DNA of 64,000 bases from Trichobilharzia regenti (lineage: Eukaryota; Platyhelminthes; Trematoda; Strigeidida; Schistosomatidae): NCBI GenBank assembly GCA_944472135.2, contig OX235270.1:119241842-119305841 (forward strand). Reading direction: 5' to 3'. The notes beneath the pieces are model-generated. The model did not search any database. It was not told the DNA's origin and saw only the letters and a program-made list of their open reading frames with translations. Below are positions 42,897-53,933 of the stretch, piece after piece. Position 1 is the stretch's first letter; every line of letters starts with the position of its first letter. A program made the position numbers and the translations under genes.

Positions 42897-44852
42897 ATGC
42901 CTGGGTCAAAGAAGGGACAGAGTGTCTTGGATGCAAACAGGAAAGTAAGTCATGGTGACTTGTCTGTTAATTGTAACGATGTGTCTGATGTTAAGCATGA
43001 CATGGTTGATGTTACTGTTTCGCCGTTCAGGGATAATAGGAACATCAAACTCCCTAAATTTGAACCACGGTGTTTTGATGGAAACCCGGCTGATTATTTA
43101 CAATTTGTAAAGGAGTTTGAGATCATGTTGAGTGGTTTTTTATTAAATGATGAATTGAAGTTAATGTATTTGATGAGATATTGCACTGGAGATGGTTCAA
43201 GAGCTATACAGTGCTGTAAGTTTATGAAGCCAAAAGAGGGCTAATACGAGGCTATGAGCATATTACGTCAAAGGTTTGGAAGACCTTCGATGATTGCAGG
43301 GAAATTATTCGAGGCTGTTAAGGGTAATGGTGGTCAATTACAGGATGACTCCCAGGCACTCACTGAGTTTTTAGATAATTTTCTAATTTACAAGAATAGA
43401 ATGATTTCGATGAATCGCATGAGTGACCTCAACTCGAGTTTTATACTAGAAGTAATAGCAAGACGTCTACCTACTCGACTGCAAAGGAAGTGGGTGAAGA
43501 TAAGCTCCCGTATGGAGGATGAGGGTATCGAGCCAAAGTTTGATGATATCCTGAAACTGGTAAAAGATAGTGTCAATCAATCTATGAGCAAGTTTTCCAG
43601 TCTGTTAGATCTCACCCCTAGAATAGAGCAGTCTGAGATCAAAACGCAATCATTGATGACGAATAAGCCTCAGAGAGGTGGATATCGAGAAGACTCCATG
43701 ATGTCTAGTAATGCATATAGACCTAGTGAGTGTAACAGGTTTCGTAGTACATCCTCAACAGATAAGTTACAAGATGCAAGACAAACACGGTTGTGTTTTA
43801 CACGTGTGCAAGAGGTGCATACAGAAGTGAACTGTGAACCAGTGAGCAAGTTCAGTGATAAGCTAAATGTAAACTCCAGGCCTGACTCCGAATTGTGTGA
43901 CGATAACGGTGCGGTGAAGAAGTCTGTAGTTGCAACTGGTAAGCCGTTGTTGAATAGAGTGTCACAGAATAGAGTTACTGCTTCAGAGTGGAGTTCTGAC
44001 TCCACAAGTTTACAAGGTATAACTAGTCAGAGTGAAGATATAAAACCTTTAATGATTTGTGAGGAGGAACCAAAATTGTCTACTTCTGTTATTAAAGAGT
44101 TTGAAAATGATGAACTTGACGGTAAATTGAATATTCGTGATAATGATCATGATACTTCACAGTTGTCTTTGGTTGATCATTATGAGATGAGGGATATGCC
44201 TACTACTGCTAAGTTAAATAAAGGTTCTGTACAACTACAACGTGAAGTAGAATTGAACGCAGATGCAGTTCCAAAAGGTGTGCATACTTGTGAGACAGTC
44301 AGTGTAATTGATCAGCGTGTAGCCCACCTATCATCAGATGATAGTGCTAAACCCGAACTAGTAGTGAAAGACAGCAGTGGTGGTAATCTTGCAGTTGGAC
44401 AACTATCTGAGAGCCGAACAAGAACAGCTTCTGATCCACCACTAAGTTCATCACCTTGTGTCACTCAGTCATCGTTGGTGCTGTCATCCACAATGAAACA
44501 GACACCCATCAACTCAAGTATCTTGTGCAATGACTATGGTAGTATCAGTTCGTTTGAAAGGACGAATATCAATGGTCAGTTTAGTGTGGATAAGCCAAGT
44601 GTAAACGAGAGAGTTATTGTTAAATTGACTTGCACGAATAAAGGCATTTCTAGTTTCAAGTTACTATTTGAATGTTATTATCTTTGGTGTAAATTACTCT
44701 GTTTCTACACTTGGTTGATGAGATATGTCGTGTGTTTGTTGGTCATCTATATTCTACGATACAATGACATGAGCGCGTTGCCGTTCAGATTTGAGGATAT
44801 AGCTGATAGAAGGAAGTTAGCAAATGAACTCTGCGACGATTTTCCAACCTAG
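42897..44852 (+). pseudogene. BEL-type Gag-like gene of element D, one in-frame stop
   Basis: 652 codons including the stop, collinear with the intact protein of element A over the full length without any gap. The only lesion is TAA at 43242-43244 after KPKEG, replacing a Tyr codon. Reading downstream is open for 532 residues to the same C-terminus. The hydrophobic segment (WLMRYVVCLLVIYIL) is intact near the end. Either the element is mobilised by proteins from elsewhere, or the stop is read through; the sequence alone does not decide. Confidence 0.88.
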
Positions 44853-45310
44853 AGCGTCAACCTGAGAAGGGTTGTAGGCGTACTGCTGTAAGTCCTACAG
44901 TTCTTCAAAGGGTAGCGCATCAATGAGCAGTCCAATGTGCTTGGTGTGTGATTTTGTACATATGTTCATATTGTATATACTGAATTGATATCATCTGTCA
45001 TCTAGCTGTTGGTAATTCTGTTTGTGTCCGGACGACTTCCACTTGGATCATCAACCTGAGAAGGAATGTAGGCGTACTGCTGTAAGTCCTACGGTTCTTC
45101 AAGGGTAGTTTGTCGTGTCAGAATCCACAACATTTGATGTGTTGATTGTACATATGTTTGTGTTAAATAGTTGTGTGAGTTCCAATTGATGTAATTGTTG
45201 GTTAATCTTGTTTGTGTCTGGACATTCCACAACTTACAATCGTCAACCTGTGAAGGTTTGTAGGCGTACTGGTGTAAGTCCTGCAATTCTTCAAGGGTAT
45301 TCCACCAAGA
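44853..45310 (+). repeat. Tandem 190-bp repeats in the 3' region of element D
   Basis: Three imperfect units begin near 44853, 45048 and 45238, each with CAACCTGAGAAGG-like, TAGGCGTACTG, GTAAGTCCT and TTCTTCAAGGG blocks. They occupy the start of the 3' noncoding region. Confidence 0.85.
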
Positions 45311-46002
45311 CATGATCCGCGAGGTTATTTGTACTGTTTGTGTATACGTGTGGTGTGTCTTCGCAATTTGTGATTTTGGATCAGTTGTGTTTACTCGTTG
45401 TTTTCGTGCCTTGTTTTTATTGCATAATTTTGTTAAAATTTTCGTCGTGATTACTTCTGAAGTTGTTTCTTGTCTTCTACATCCGTGAATGAATTGATTG
45501 ATGTTAGAGACAGCAGATGGGTCGTATACGCCGGGGAGGCTAGGCTATTGCTGAGAATGAAACGCACACGGAGATAATTGTTAGCTGCGGTCCGACACGC
45601 CGGGGAGAAAGAGTGTAAACGACTGAGGCTCGCATGCGTCACCGCTACTAGAACTGAGGCAGAATGAGTGACAAGCGATTTCAATGGTAATTGGTAGTGA
45701 GTAATTAAGAGGATGTGCGTAGAGTATCGTGAGGTGCTGCCATGGTCACTTTGCATTCTGCAAGAGTCATTCTAGCAAATGGCGATTGTGTTGCAAGATG
45801 TCAAGAGGAGGTCTCTGTCTGGAGGCGCAGGTCGTCATTGATGTGTGAGATTGTGCTGTGGGTATGCTTGTGGTGTGTTGGCTTTTCTGTTTGTTTTCCA
45901 TTTCAGCTCTGTCCGTGTGACCCAGGTTCTCGCAATGGCATCCAAGTCAACGTGCATTGGTCGTGAAGGAAAAAAGGGTTGGATCCCTTTTTTGCCGGGG
46001 AG

Positions 46003-46362
46003 TGTCAATGGAGTTGAAGATTGAACGATCAATTCTTGGTTGTTTGCTTAAAATCAACTTCCCCAATTTTCGCGGAGGCATCAATACGACAGTCATCGTC
46101 TCATCGGTCGCTGTTCAGAAAGAAGAGTGAAACATCGTCAGAAGTAATCTTATGATTTATTATTGTAATATTTGTTTTCAGACCTTAGTTCGCTTATTCC
46201 TTTTATATGTTGGTGTAACAATAAACAAATCTAAAGCGGCAGATCGGTGTTTTGGTTTTTGCGTCCGTTATAACTAAGCGTTTCTGAGAAATCTTCGAAG
46301 AACAGCGTGGGCCCGAGCGTAGCGAGAGCTGGGCATTAACGGTTTATGAGACGTGATTGACA
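46003..46362 (+). repeat. 3' LTR of BEL-type element D
   Basis: 360 bp, preceded by AGGGTTGGATCCCTTTTTTG and GCCGGGGAG. Confidence 0.92.
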
Positions 46363-47089
46363 GCTTATCTTCACCCACTTCCTCTGCAGTCGAGTAGGTA
46401 GGCGTCTCGCTATTACCTCCAGGACAGAACTCGAGTTCAGATCACTCATGCAATTCATCGAAATCAACGTATTCTTGTAAGTCATCAGATTATGCAGAAA
46501 CCCAGAGAGTGCATTGGAGTCATCTCGTAATTGACCACCATTACAGTTAACAGCCTCTAATACGTTCCCTACAGTCATCGAAGGTCTTCCGAATCTTTGA
46601 AGCAGTATACTCATAGCCTCAGAGTATCCTTCGTTAGGTGGAATGAACTTACAGCACTGTATAGCTCTTGAAGCAACTCCAGTGCAGTACCTCATCAAAT
46701 ACATTAACTTCGTTTCATCATTTATTGCAGGCCCACTCATGATGACTTCAAACTGCCTTACAAACTGTGGATAGTCAGCCGGGTTTCCGTTGCAACATCG
46801 AGGCTCATATTTGGATAGTTTAATATTCTTATTATCCCTAAACGGCGAAACATTAACATCAACCTTATCATGCTTAACAACCCACGTCATTACATGTAAC
46901 AGACAGCTCAACATTGCTTACTTTCCTGCTTGCTTCCAAGACGCTTTGACCCTTCTTTGACCAAGGCATCATTGAACTTGACCAAAATTTCCAGAAAAGT
47001 TTCAGATAATACTTGTCCAAAGAAGACTTGCAGGCACCAGGAAAGACGAACAGAAAACTATCAGAAACTATCACCCAGCTCTCAGGAAC
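46363..47089 (-). pseudogene. Gag-like gene of element C, N-terminal part
   Basis: The minus strand carries the leader and the first third of a BEL-type Gag: WSKKGQSVLEASRKVSN (46874-47095), then after a frameshift near 46890 NIKLSKYEPRCCNGNPADY, KLMYLMRYCTGVASRAIQCC and RRLPTRLQRKWVKIS. It ends where element D is inserted. Residues such as CTGVASRAIQCCKFIPPNEG are identical to the relic at 19590, so C and that relic form one subfamily. Confidence 0.85.
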
Positions 47090-47390
47090 TGTCAATGTCC
47101 AGCTCTTCCTACACTGGACCTCACGCTGTCCATCCAGAAACTATGCGTAGTAACTAACACGAAAAAACGCGAATGCAAATTTGTGAAACAAGAAAGCTTT
47201 ATACTTGCACCAAAATAGAGTCAGATATTAAGTTTTCGTACATAAATTTTCTGATTCATTTCTCTAATTCGACGAACAGTGAACGATGAGACGATGACTG
47301 ATGGATGGATGACTCCCGCGAAAAATATGGAGAAGTTGGGTTTGAGCAAACAATCATGAATTGATCGTTCAATCTTCAATTGCATTGACA
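47090..47390 (-). repeat. 5' LTR of BEL-type element C
   Basis: 301 bp, TGTCAATGTCC to TGCATTGACA, diverged from the A, B and D LTRs (for example GATGGATGGATGACTCCC insertions). An older copy. Confidence 0.8.
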
Positions 47391-48651
47391 GCCTGTATCA
47401 AATATCTCAGTAATCATTGTAATACATGTAACCTACATGTTTTTTTGACATAAATTGGATCTGCACTCGCCTCGAAAATTAATATTGTGTTCATTAGGAA
47501 TAAGCTAGTTGAGCACATCCATATTTTTAGAATACAGTGAAAGTAAGGTAACACACGCTTCTTAATATTAAGTGGTACATTTGTTTGATATGATTGCATT
47601 ATTATTAGTTTTCTACATAAGTTAATGATGAATTCGTTGCGATGATAGTACCTATTATTGTTTTAATAGCCACTATGAACATGAACGCTATTTTTATCGC
47701 CGTCAAGACCTATTATTTGTCATGAAGCCGTTGTGGTTTTTGCTAACATCTTTGTTCAAGGTTTATAAACTGCTGCATAACTTGTCGTTAAAAAATTTTA
47801 ACATTTCAGGATGCTTCGATAGAACTACTAGATATCGATCAACGATAAATTGCGAAGTCCCTTAAGTTTAGTTAAAACTATTTAGCTACTTATATATACA
47901 TTGTTTGTAAAGTGATTATTTTTAAAGAAAATTTTTATTCAGATCATACATGTAATACCCAATTTAATAATGTTTTTCTCAAAACTTTTGAGACTTATGG
48001 AAGAAAATATATGCACCATGTACGCAGATGGAACTTACTGACGGTAACAGAGGACTACTCATCTGAATTATCTATACATTTTAAATCTAATTTTTGTTTA
48101 ATAAACAATTTCTCAATGAATCTGTGTTCCTTCTGTTATAATGCGATTGTGTTCCAGTAACATAAGTAAGATGTGCTAAACTAGGAATTAAAGGTAAATA
48201 GTAAGAAGTAGATGCGGCGTCTGGAAAACTTTTGTTTACGTGATTATATGAGCAGATAGCAACGTATCGTGCTCTGTGCCTGAGAACAGTAGGCACTCTA
48301 TTTTTAATTATTACGATAACCGTAATTGCACTGAGTTATAAATCTAACAGTATAAGTGTAGTCTATCATTATGGTACATTGCGACATGTACAAATCACAA
48401 TCACACTACCTCAGGTAGATTTGTCTTCACTTTGTGACTATGAATCACGAATTAGTTTATGTATCCCGCTAAGACGATAGATAACTCGAAACGCTTTATA
48501 ATCGCAATACCTCCTCTGAGATTTGGACATATTTACTTTATTTGACTACAACAAAATCTTTATACCAAAAGGCTTCTTCGAATATTTGCTTCTACATAGT
48601 ATCTCAAAGATGGGCTCATATACTCTGCGCCTAACAAATTACGCAAAGGCT
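47391..48651. other. No supported gene
   Basis: AT-rich DNA between element C and the Boudicca-like element. Short open frames (47912-48160 plus, 47414-47599 minus) show no recognisable domain. Confidence 0.4.
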
Positions 48652-48740
48652 AATAATAATGATGTCTATTTTCATATAAACATATAAATTTATATGAAAA
48701 TGCATGCCATTTTTACAGGAACGATCAAGTATGATATGAT
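48652..48740. repeat. Short dispersed repeat, inverted copy of 21850-21935
   Basis: It starts with AATAATAATGATG and ends with CAAGTATGATATGATTA, the reverse complement of the segment beside the RTE tail at 21924. It directly abuts the 3' LTR of the Boudicca-like element. Confidence 0.6.
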
Positions 48741-48742
48741 TA

Positions 48743-49046
48743 TTTAGAGGTTGATGGATATCTTGTAAAGCAACTCCTAACTAATTTATTATGGCGTACC
48801 AAAAACAAAGCAAAAGCCAATATTTGATCGTCCAAACTACGTGATATATTTCGGGACCAAAACAACCCGTCAGACGAACGCTTAGCTGGCTAGTGATCGT
48901 GCACGTGACACGACGGGATACCAAATGGCGGGGATGCTTGAGTGGAAGCCTTCAGCCAAACAAGTCGACTTAAACAGTGGTGGTCAGCATCCAATGTGTG
49001 AGTGATTGCTGTGGTCAATAATTTTGGGGAATTATTTACCGCTACA
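48743..49046 (-). repeat. 3' LTR of the Boudicca-like element
   Basis: About 304 bp. The inner part (48793-49044) is almost identical to the 5' LTR. The outer 50 bp are diverged between the two (TTTAGAGGTTGATGG against TTTAGAGGTTGACGG, then several differences). Confidence 0.85.
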
Positions 49047-49048
49047 GC

Positions 49049-49354
49049 TCACTCCCCCCTAGTGGGTTGGTGAGGACCCTGAGACAGAACCAGCCCGAAG
49101 TAACAAAAACTCGACGGTTCCCTTCCGGGTGAAAAATATCTTCCGAGCCGCTTGGTGGCATGCCTACTAGTGTGTCTGCCTATGCTAATAGGGTGTTTGT
49201 ACATAGCTTCCTTGTTGTTGTTCGTTGGATTTCGTGCTTTGTTTGTTTCCTGCCCAGTGCCCATCGCACCAGGAAAAGAAAGCAAGAACGCTAAGAACCA
49301 TGTCGAGGAAAATGTACGAAATGAGCTTTTTTGTTGTAAAAATTTGATGTGCAT
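49049..49354 (-). CDS. Small open frame between pol and 3' LTR of the Boudicca-like element
   Basis: 101 residues, MHIKFLQQKSSFRTFSS with a short hydrophobic stretch (WFLAFLLSFPG) near the start, then a polar Lys/Arg-rich part. Its position corresponds to that of a third frame in some LTR elements. I see no feature of a known structural or envelope protein. It may be a chance frame. Confidence 0.3.
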   Translation of the reverse strand: MHIKFLQQKSSFRTFSSTWFLAFLLSFPGAMGTGQETNKARNPTNNNKEAMYKHPISIGRHTSRHATKRLGRYFSPGREPSSFCYFGLVLSQGPHQPTRGE

Positions 49355-49548
49355 TTACTGTACAGTAAAATAATGCTAAGTTCAGAACACAAAAGAAAAA
49401 TAAGACTAATTAAAATTTTTTGTGCATGTTACATGTACTGTTGAAAAAAATTTACTTGTGTTTAGTGATACTGCATAAAAAAAATTGATACGTCTAAGAA
49501 AATAGTTAGTACCGCAAACGGATGAGTTGCGTGAATCACACGACTTCG

Positions 49549-52500
49549 TTATGTCATATAGGTGTGCAGATATTCTGGGAACCTTACGGTGCGTCCAGAA
49601 CGGGTTTTCTTGGGAGGCTCGATAGAAGGTTCGGTAGCTGTCGCTGTGCTTCTGACTTCATCGAGGTCTAAAAGATCTTCGGCTACTTGTGGATTATGGG
49701 GTACGTTCAGCTCTATGCTAATAGGATTACCCTCCAAGTAAGCCGGTTCCAGACGGTCAATGCTGACGGTGTCCTCGCGGCCAATTTTTTTCAAGACAGA
49801 GAATTTATCCGAATGTTTAATTACTTTATAAGGCCCATCGTATTGGGGTTCCAGGGGTCTGCGCATAGAGTCGCGACGAACAAACACATGTGAAGAAGGT
49901 TTTAAACACGAATGAACGAAAACATCAATGGACTGTGGACGAAGGGGAGCAGGTTTGACGGAATGCATTGCGTTTGTAAGCCTGCTGACGTATGAAGCGT
50001 GATCTGCCGCTGGTGGGAAGCTCGAGGGAGAAACAAATTCACCAGGCGGTCGCAGTGTCGTGCCATATACTAGCTCGGCGCTAGTACAACCAGCATCGGT
50101 TTTCAAGGTGTTTCGTGTCCCTAGGAGAACTAACGGAAGGGATTCAGTCCAATGGGTGGTGTTTGCGGCTGACAGACCAGCTTTCAGCTGTCTGTGTAGA
50201 TGTTATACCATACCATTAGCTTGAGGATGGTAGGCTGTTGTTCGAAAACGCATGCAACCTATGATTTTAGTCTGGGCGAAGGATAAACCACTTTCGAATT
50301 ACCACCCGCGATCAGTTGTTATGGAAGACGGACATCCAAAGTTAGCGATCCATCTTTCTACAGAGACGCGTGCGACTGTTTCAGCAGATACATCCTTGAT
50401 GGGTACTGCTTCCGGCCATCGTGTGAATCGATCAATGCAAGTTAGAATATAGGTATATCCATGGGATTCAGGCAGGGGTCCAACCAAATCTATATGGACG
50501 TGTTCAAAGCGAGCGTCCGGGAGAAGAAAGGCGCTTTTGGTGTGTCTTATTACCTCACACTTTTGACAAGCTAAGCACGTGTGCGCCCATTCCCTTACTT
50601 CCTTATTAATGCCAGGCCAACAAAACCGACTAGTTACGAGCTTGACAGTAGTTCGAATACCTGGGTGAGATAAGCCATGCAACGTATTGAAGACGTTACG
50701 GCGATAACCTTTTGGCACGACGGAGCGAGGAGTACTCGTGGAAATGTCACATGGAATAGTATCTCTTCCCATACCTAAGGGTTTCTCAGCTAATTTTAGG
50801 GTTGTTTTCGACAACTCATGTTGAAGCTCGGTATCTTCTTTTCGAAGACGAGCCAGTTTTACAAGGTCTATGCCGTCGAATTGGGTGAGGGAACAAACGC
50901 GCGACAAGGCATCTGCCACAGTGTTGTTTACTCCGCATACATGGCGAATATCTGATGTAAACTGTGAAACGCAATCCAGTTGTCGTGATTCCCTGGGTGA
51001 ATACTTATCTGAAGGTGAGTTCAGAGAGTACGTCAGAGGTTTGTGATCAGTAAAAACTATGAATTCACGACCCTCTACTGACTATCGAAAATGACGTATA
51101 GCACAGTACATAGCCAGAAGTTGTCTGCCGAATGTGCTGTACTTCGTTTCAGCTATTTGCGGGCGTCTCGAGAAAAAGGCGAGTGGTTAACACTCTTTGT
51201 TAACTAGCTGTTGTAGAACTTCGCCGATTGCAGTGTTCGATGCATCAACCGAGATACTTAACGGTGCCGTTGGATCCTGTACATCAGAAGGGTGGTGTCA
51301 ATGCAGTTGAAGATTGAACGATCAATTCACGGTTGTTTGCTCAAAACCAACTTCCCCAATTTTCGCGGAGGCATCAATACGACAGTCATCGTCTCATCGG
51401 TCGCTGCTCAGAAAGAAGTCAGCAGTAAACCGTCAGAAACCTTAGTGGAAACATTTTTTATATGTTGGTGTTACAATAAAGAATTCTCGAGTGGCCAATC
51501 AGTGTTTTGGTTTTTTCGTCCGTTATTACTAAGCGTTTCTGAGAAACTTCAAGGAACAGCGTGAGCCCGAGCGTAGCAAGAGCTGGGCATTAACGGTTTA
51601 CGAGACGTGGCTGACAGGTGGCATTCGCAATGGCTGTTTTGATCTGGGTAAAAGCATTTCGAGCTGACGCGTCAAGTTCTATGGACTTGTTATTCCGTCG
51701 GAGGAGGTCCGTTAATGGCTGAATCAAAGAGGCACAGTTGGGAATAAAGCGTCGATAATAACTTACCAAGCCGTTAAAAGTGCGCAGACTTTTCACTGTC
51801 TGTAGCTCTGGAAAGTTCAGTATGGCGTCGACCTAAGTAGCCAGTGGCCGAATGCCCCTGCAGTCAATAGTGTGAGCGAGGAAACTCTGTGAGTCAACAC
51901 CGATTTGACACTTTCGGATATTGATGGCAACACCATGTTGGCGTAACCTGTCAAATGCCAAGTCCAAGTGCCTATGGTGAGTTTCCTTGTCTGGACTGGC
52001 AATGAGGCAGTCGTCTAAGTATGCGTATACAAAGTCGAGACCACGAAATACTTCGTCGATGAAGCGTTGGAATGTTTGCGCTGCATTCCGGTGACCGAAT
52101 GGCATACGTAGAAATTGAAAAAGTCCGAAAGGCGTAATGATAGCCGTTTTCGAGATGTCTTCTGTTGCCATTGGGATTTGGTTATGCGCTTTAACCAAGT
52201 CGATTTTGGAGAATATAGTCGCGCCAGATAAGGTTGCCGTCAAGTCGTGTATATGAGGCAACGGGTAGAAATCAGGGGTTGTTTTGGCATTCACTCGCCG
52301 GTAATCACCGGTGGGTCGCCAATCGTTGCTATCCTTTTTCGGAACCATATGAAGTGGGGATGCCCATGGGCTATTCGAAGGTCGAATGATGCCAAGGGTA
52401 AGCATATGGTCAAATTCATTCCTGGCGATTCTCAGTTTGTCAGGAGCTAATCGTCGTGCTCTGGATATCACAGGTTGTCCTGTGGTAATGATGTGGTGCA

Positions 52501-52945
52501 TAACATTGCTGGTTATGCACGGTAGGTCGTTCGACGGGCAATTAAGTTCCGGATACTTGTCAACAATAGGTTGAAAAGTTGGATCAAGGATTGCCTTTAT
52601 CCTAACGGGTGACAAACTGGGGCCTATGTAGCTGACGCCTTTGATAGACAGACTAGTAGTATTGTCAATCAGTCGTTTTTGGCGGATGTCTACGAGTAAA
52701 TCATGATGATTAAGTAGGTCCGTGCCAATGATGGGCATTGTGACGTCAGCTAGAAGGAAAATCCATCGAATAGGTTTGCGTAAACCTACGTTCAGATAGA
52801 CGCATTTTCTACCAAAGGTTGCGATTGGTTTTCCATTTGCAGCCTGTAAGTTGAAGGTAGGTTCCTTCTGTCGATCTGCTGCTGTAGCACGAAGGACGCT
52901 GACTTCGGCGCCTGTGTCGACTAAGTATCGAGTCTGGCTTATCAC
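49549..52945 (-). pseudogene. pol: Boudicca-like pol, broken by stops and a solo LTR
   Basis: The first 370 residues (51833-52945) are open: protease [63 protein letters not shown] and the catalytic [12 protein letters not shown] ends this at about 51832. RT/RNase H resumes (SLRTFNGLVSYYRRFIPN) and is interrupted by the LTR at 51296-51616. RNase H ([24 protein letters not shown]) has further stops. Integrase (50299-50919) keeps [27 protein letters not shown] and SSITTDRG, then a stop; AYHPQANGM is followed by another stop. The C-terminal GPY-like module and tail (49549-50106) are open. Dead as it stands. Confidence 0.9.
51296..51616 (+). repeat. Solo BEL-type LTR inserted in Boudicca-like pol
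   Basis: 321 bp, TGTCAATGCAG to GGCTGACA, with a perfect GGTGG target duplication (51291-51295 and 51617-51621). It lacks about 38 bp present in the LTR of element B, the junction being CCGTCAGAAACCTTAGTGG. It interrupts the RT/RNase H region, so the BEL family was active after this Gypsy copy landed. Confidence 0.92.
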
Positions 52946-52992
52946 ACCATGGATGTAAAGCAGGTAGCTAGTGCCACCGGCGACGGTTGCCG

Positions 52993-53820
52993 CTAACGCG
53001 TGCCGGCGGGGTAGTTTCCCACAGACTTCGAGACATTACCGAAGTTAGAAGGCTTACGGCAACACCTCGCTTCTTGGCCATAGGTGTTGTGATACCAGCA
53101 CCAGTCAGGGTTTCTCAGTGAACGTGGTTTGGACTTAGATCGACCACGTGAGTTTCTGCGTTGAGGAGATTTAGGACGACGCTCGGAGGAGTTAGAATGC
53201 ATGTTCGACCTAAACATCTGCTGGATGGAGTTGCATAACTCCATCATTGCAGGATCCTCACTCGAAGCCTGCTTAGTCATTGAGCATATTTCGGGAACAG
53301 ACCGTTTAGTTATTTCTAGAATCCTATCTGCAGTAAAAGCTAAGTCATCTATTACAACACCCTGAAGTGTCACAAGTACGGTCTGTACAGACTGTGGCAG
53401 CTTGGATAAGAAGAGTTCTCTAAACAGTCCTCCGTCGAACTGACTTTGGCCAATAACTTCTCTCATTCTTGTCAGCATGCTCACGGCTGACTGATCTCCT
53501 AACTCGATGTTACGAAATAGTTCATCTAGACGTTGTCGGTCCTTGAGAACGTTTCTCCTGAGGAGGGCTGCTTTGAGCAACTCGTACGAGTTACTTACCT
53601 CGGGACTCAACATCTGTGATGTTACGTACTTGCTGAATTCCCGCGGTAGGGCGTGAATAACTGCAAGTAACTGTGAACGTTGATCGGTTAATCCATGCTC
53701 ACAAAAATCTGCTTCAGCTAGCAGAAACCACGTTTCAGCATTATCTGGCCAGTATGGTACGAGCTGAATGGTTTTAGGAGCTGAGCGGATACGAATGACC
53801 TTTGGACTAAGATCACTCAT
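52993..53820 (-). CDS. gag: Boudicca-like Gag with CsRn1-type finger
   Basis: 275 residues from the ATG at 53820 ([20 protein letters not shown]). The core includes [18 protein letters not shown], then LREFSKYV-like and [17 protein letters not shown] blocks, which fit the retrotransposon Gag family of flatworm and insect CsRn1 elements. Near the end is an unusual finger of CX3HX7CC form ([14 protein letters not shown]). In the family the finger ends with a further Cys (CHCC); here that position reads KPS, so the last ligand seems lost. A basic RS-rich stretch ([14 protein letters not shown]) precedes it. The frame is otherwise intact; pol lies in the -1 frame. Confidence 0.85.
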   Translation of the reverse strand: MSDLSPKVIRIRSAPKTIQLVPYWPDNAETWFLLAEADFCEHGLTDQRSQLLAVIHALPREFSKYVTSQMLSPEVSNSYELLKAALLRRNVLKDRQRLDELFRNIELGDQSAVSMLTRMREVIGQSQFDGGLFRELFLSKLPQSVQTVLVTLQGVVIDDLAFTADRILEITKRSVPEICSMTKQASSEDPAMMELCNSIQQMFRSNMHSNSSERRPKSPQRRNSRGRSKSKPRSLRNPDWCWYHNTYGQEARCCRKPSNFGNVSKSVGNYPAGTR

Positions 53821-53933
53821 GACGAAAATTATGTCGGATAATATATGGTACAAGAACAAATACAAAATGGAACGAACTCACCGGAGTTATCTGCGGATTT
53901 ATCGTGGATGAAGTTCGCGGTTGGGCTCACCAG

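Larger units (their letters stand above)
42394..46362 (+). mobile_element. BEL-type gag-only element D, complete, nested in element C
   Basis: A 3969-bp element with 360-bp LTRs at 42394-42753 and 46003-46362. It interrupts the gag of element C inside the codons after KWVKIS. The flanks GCATA (42389-42393) and GCTTA (46363-46367) form a 5-bp target duplication with one mismatch. Organisation is the same as element A: leader, one long gag-like frame, three 190-bp 3' repeats, a hairpin (AAAAAAGGG and CCCTTTTTT) and GCCGGGGAG before the 3' LTR. No polymerase motif is present. Confidence 0.92.
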
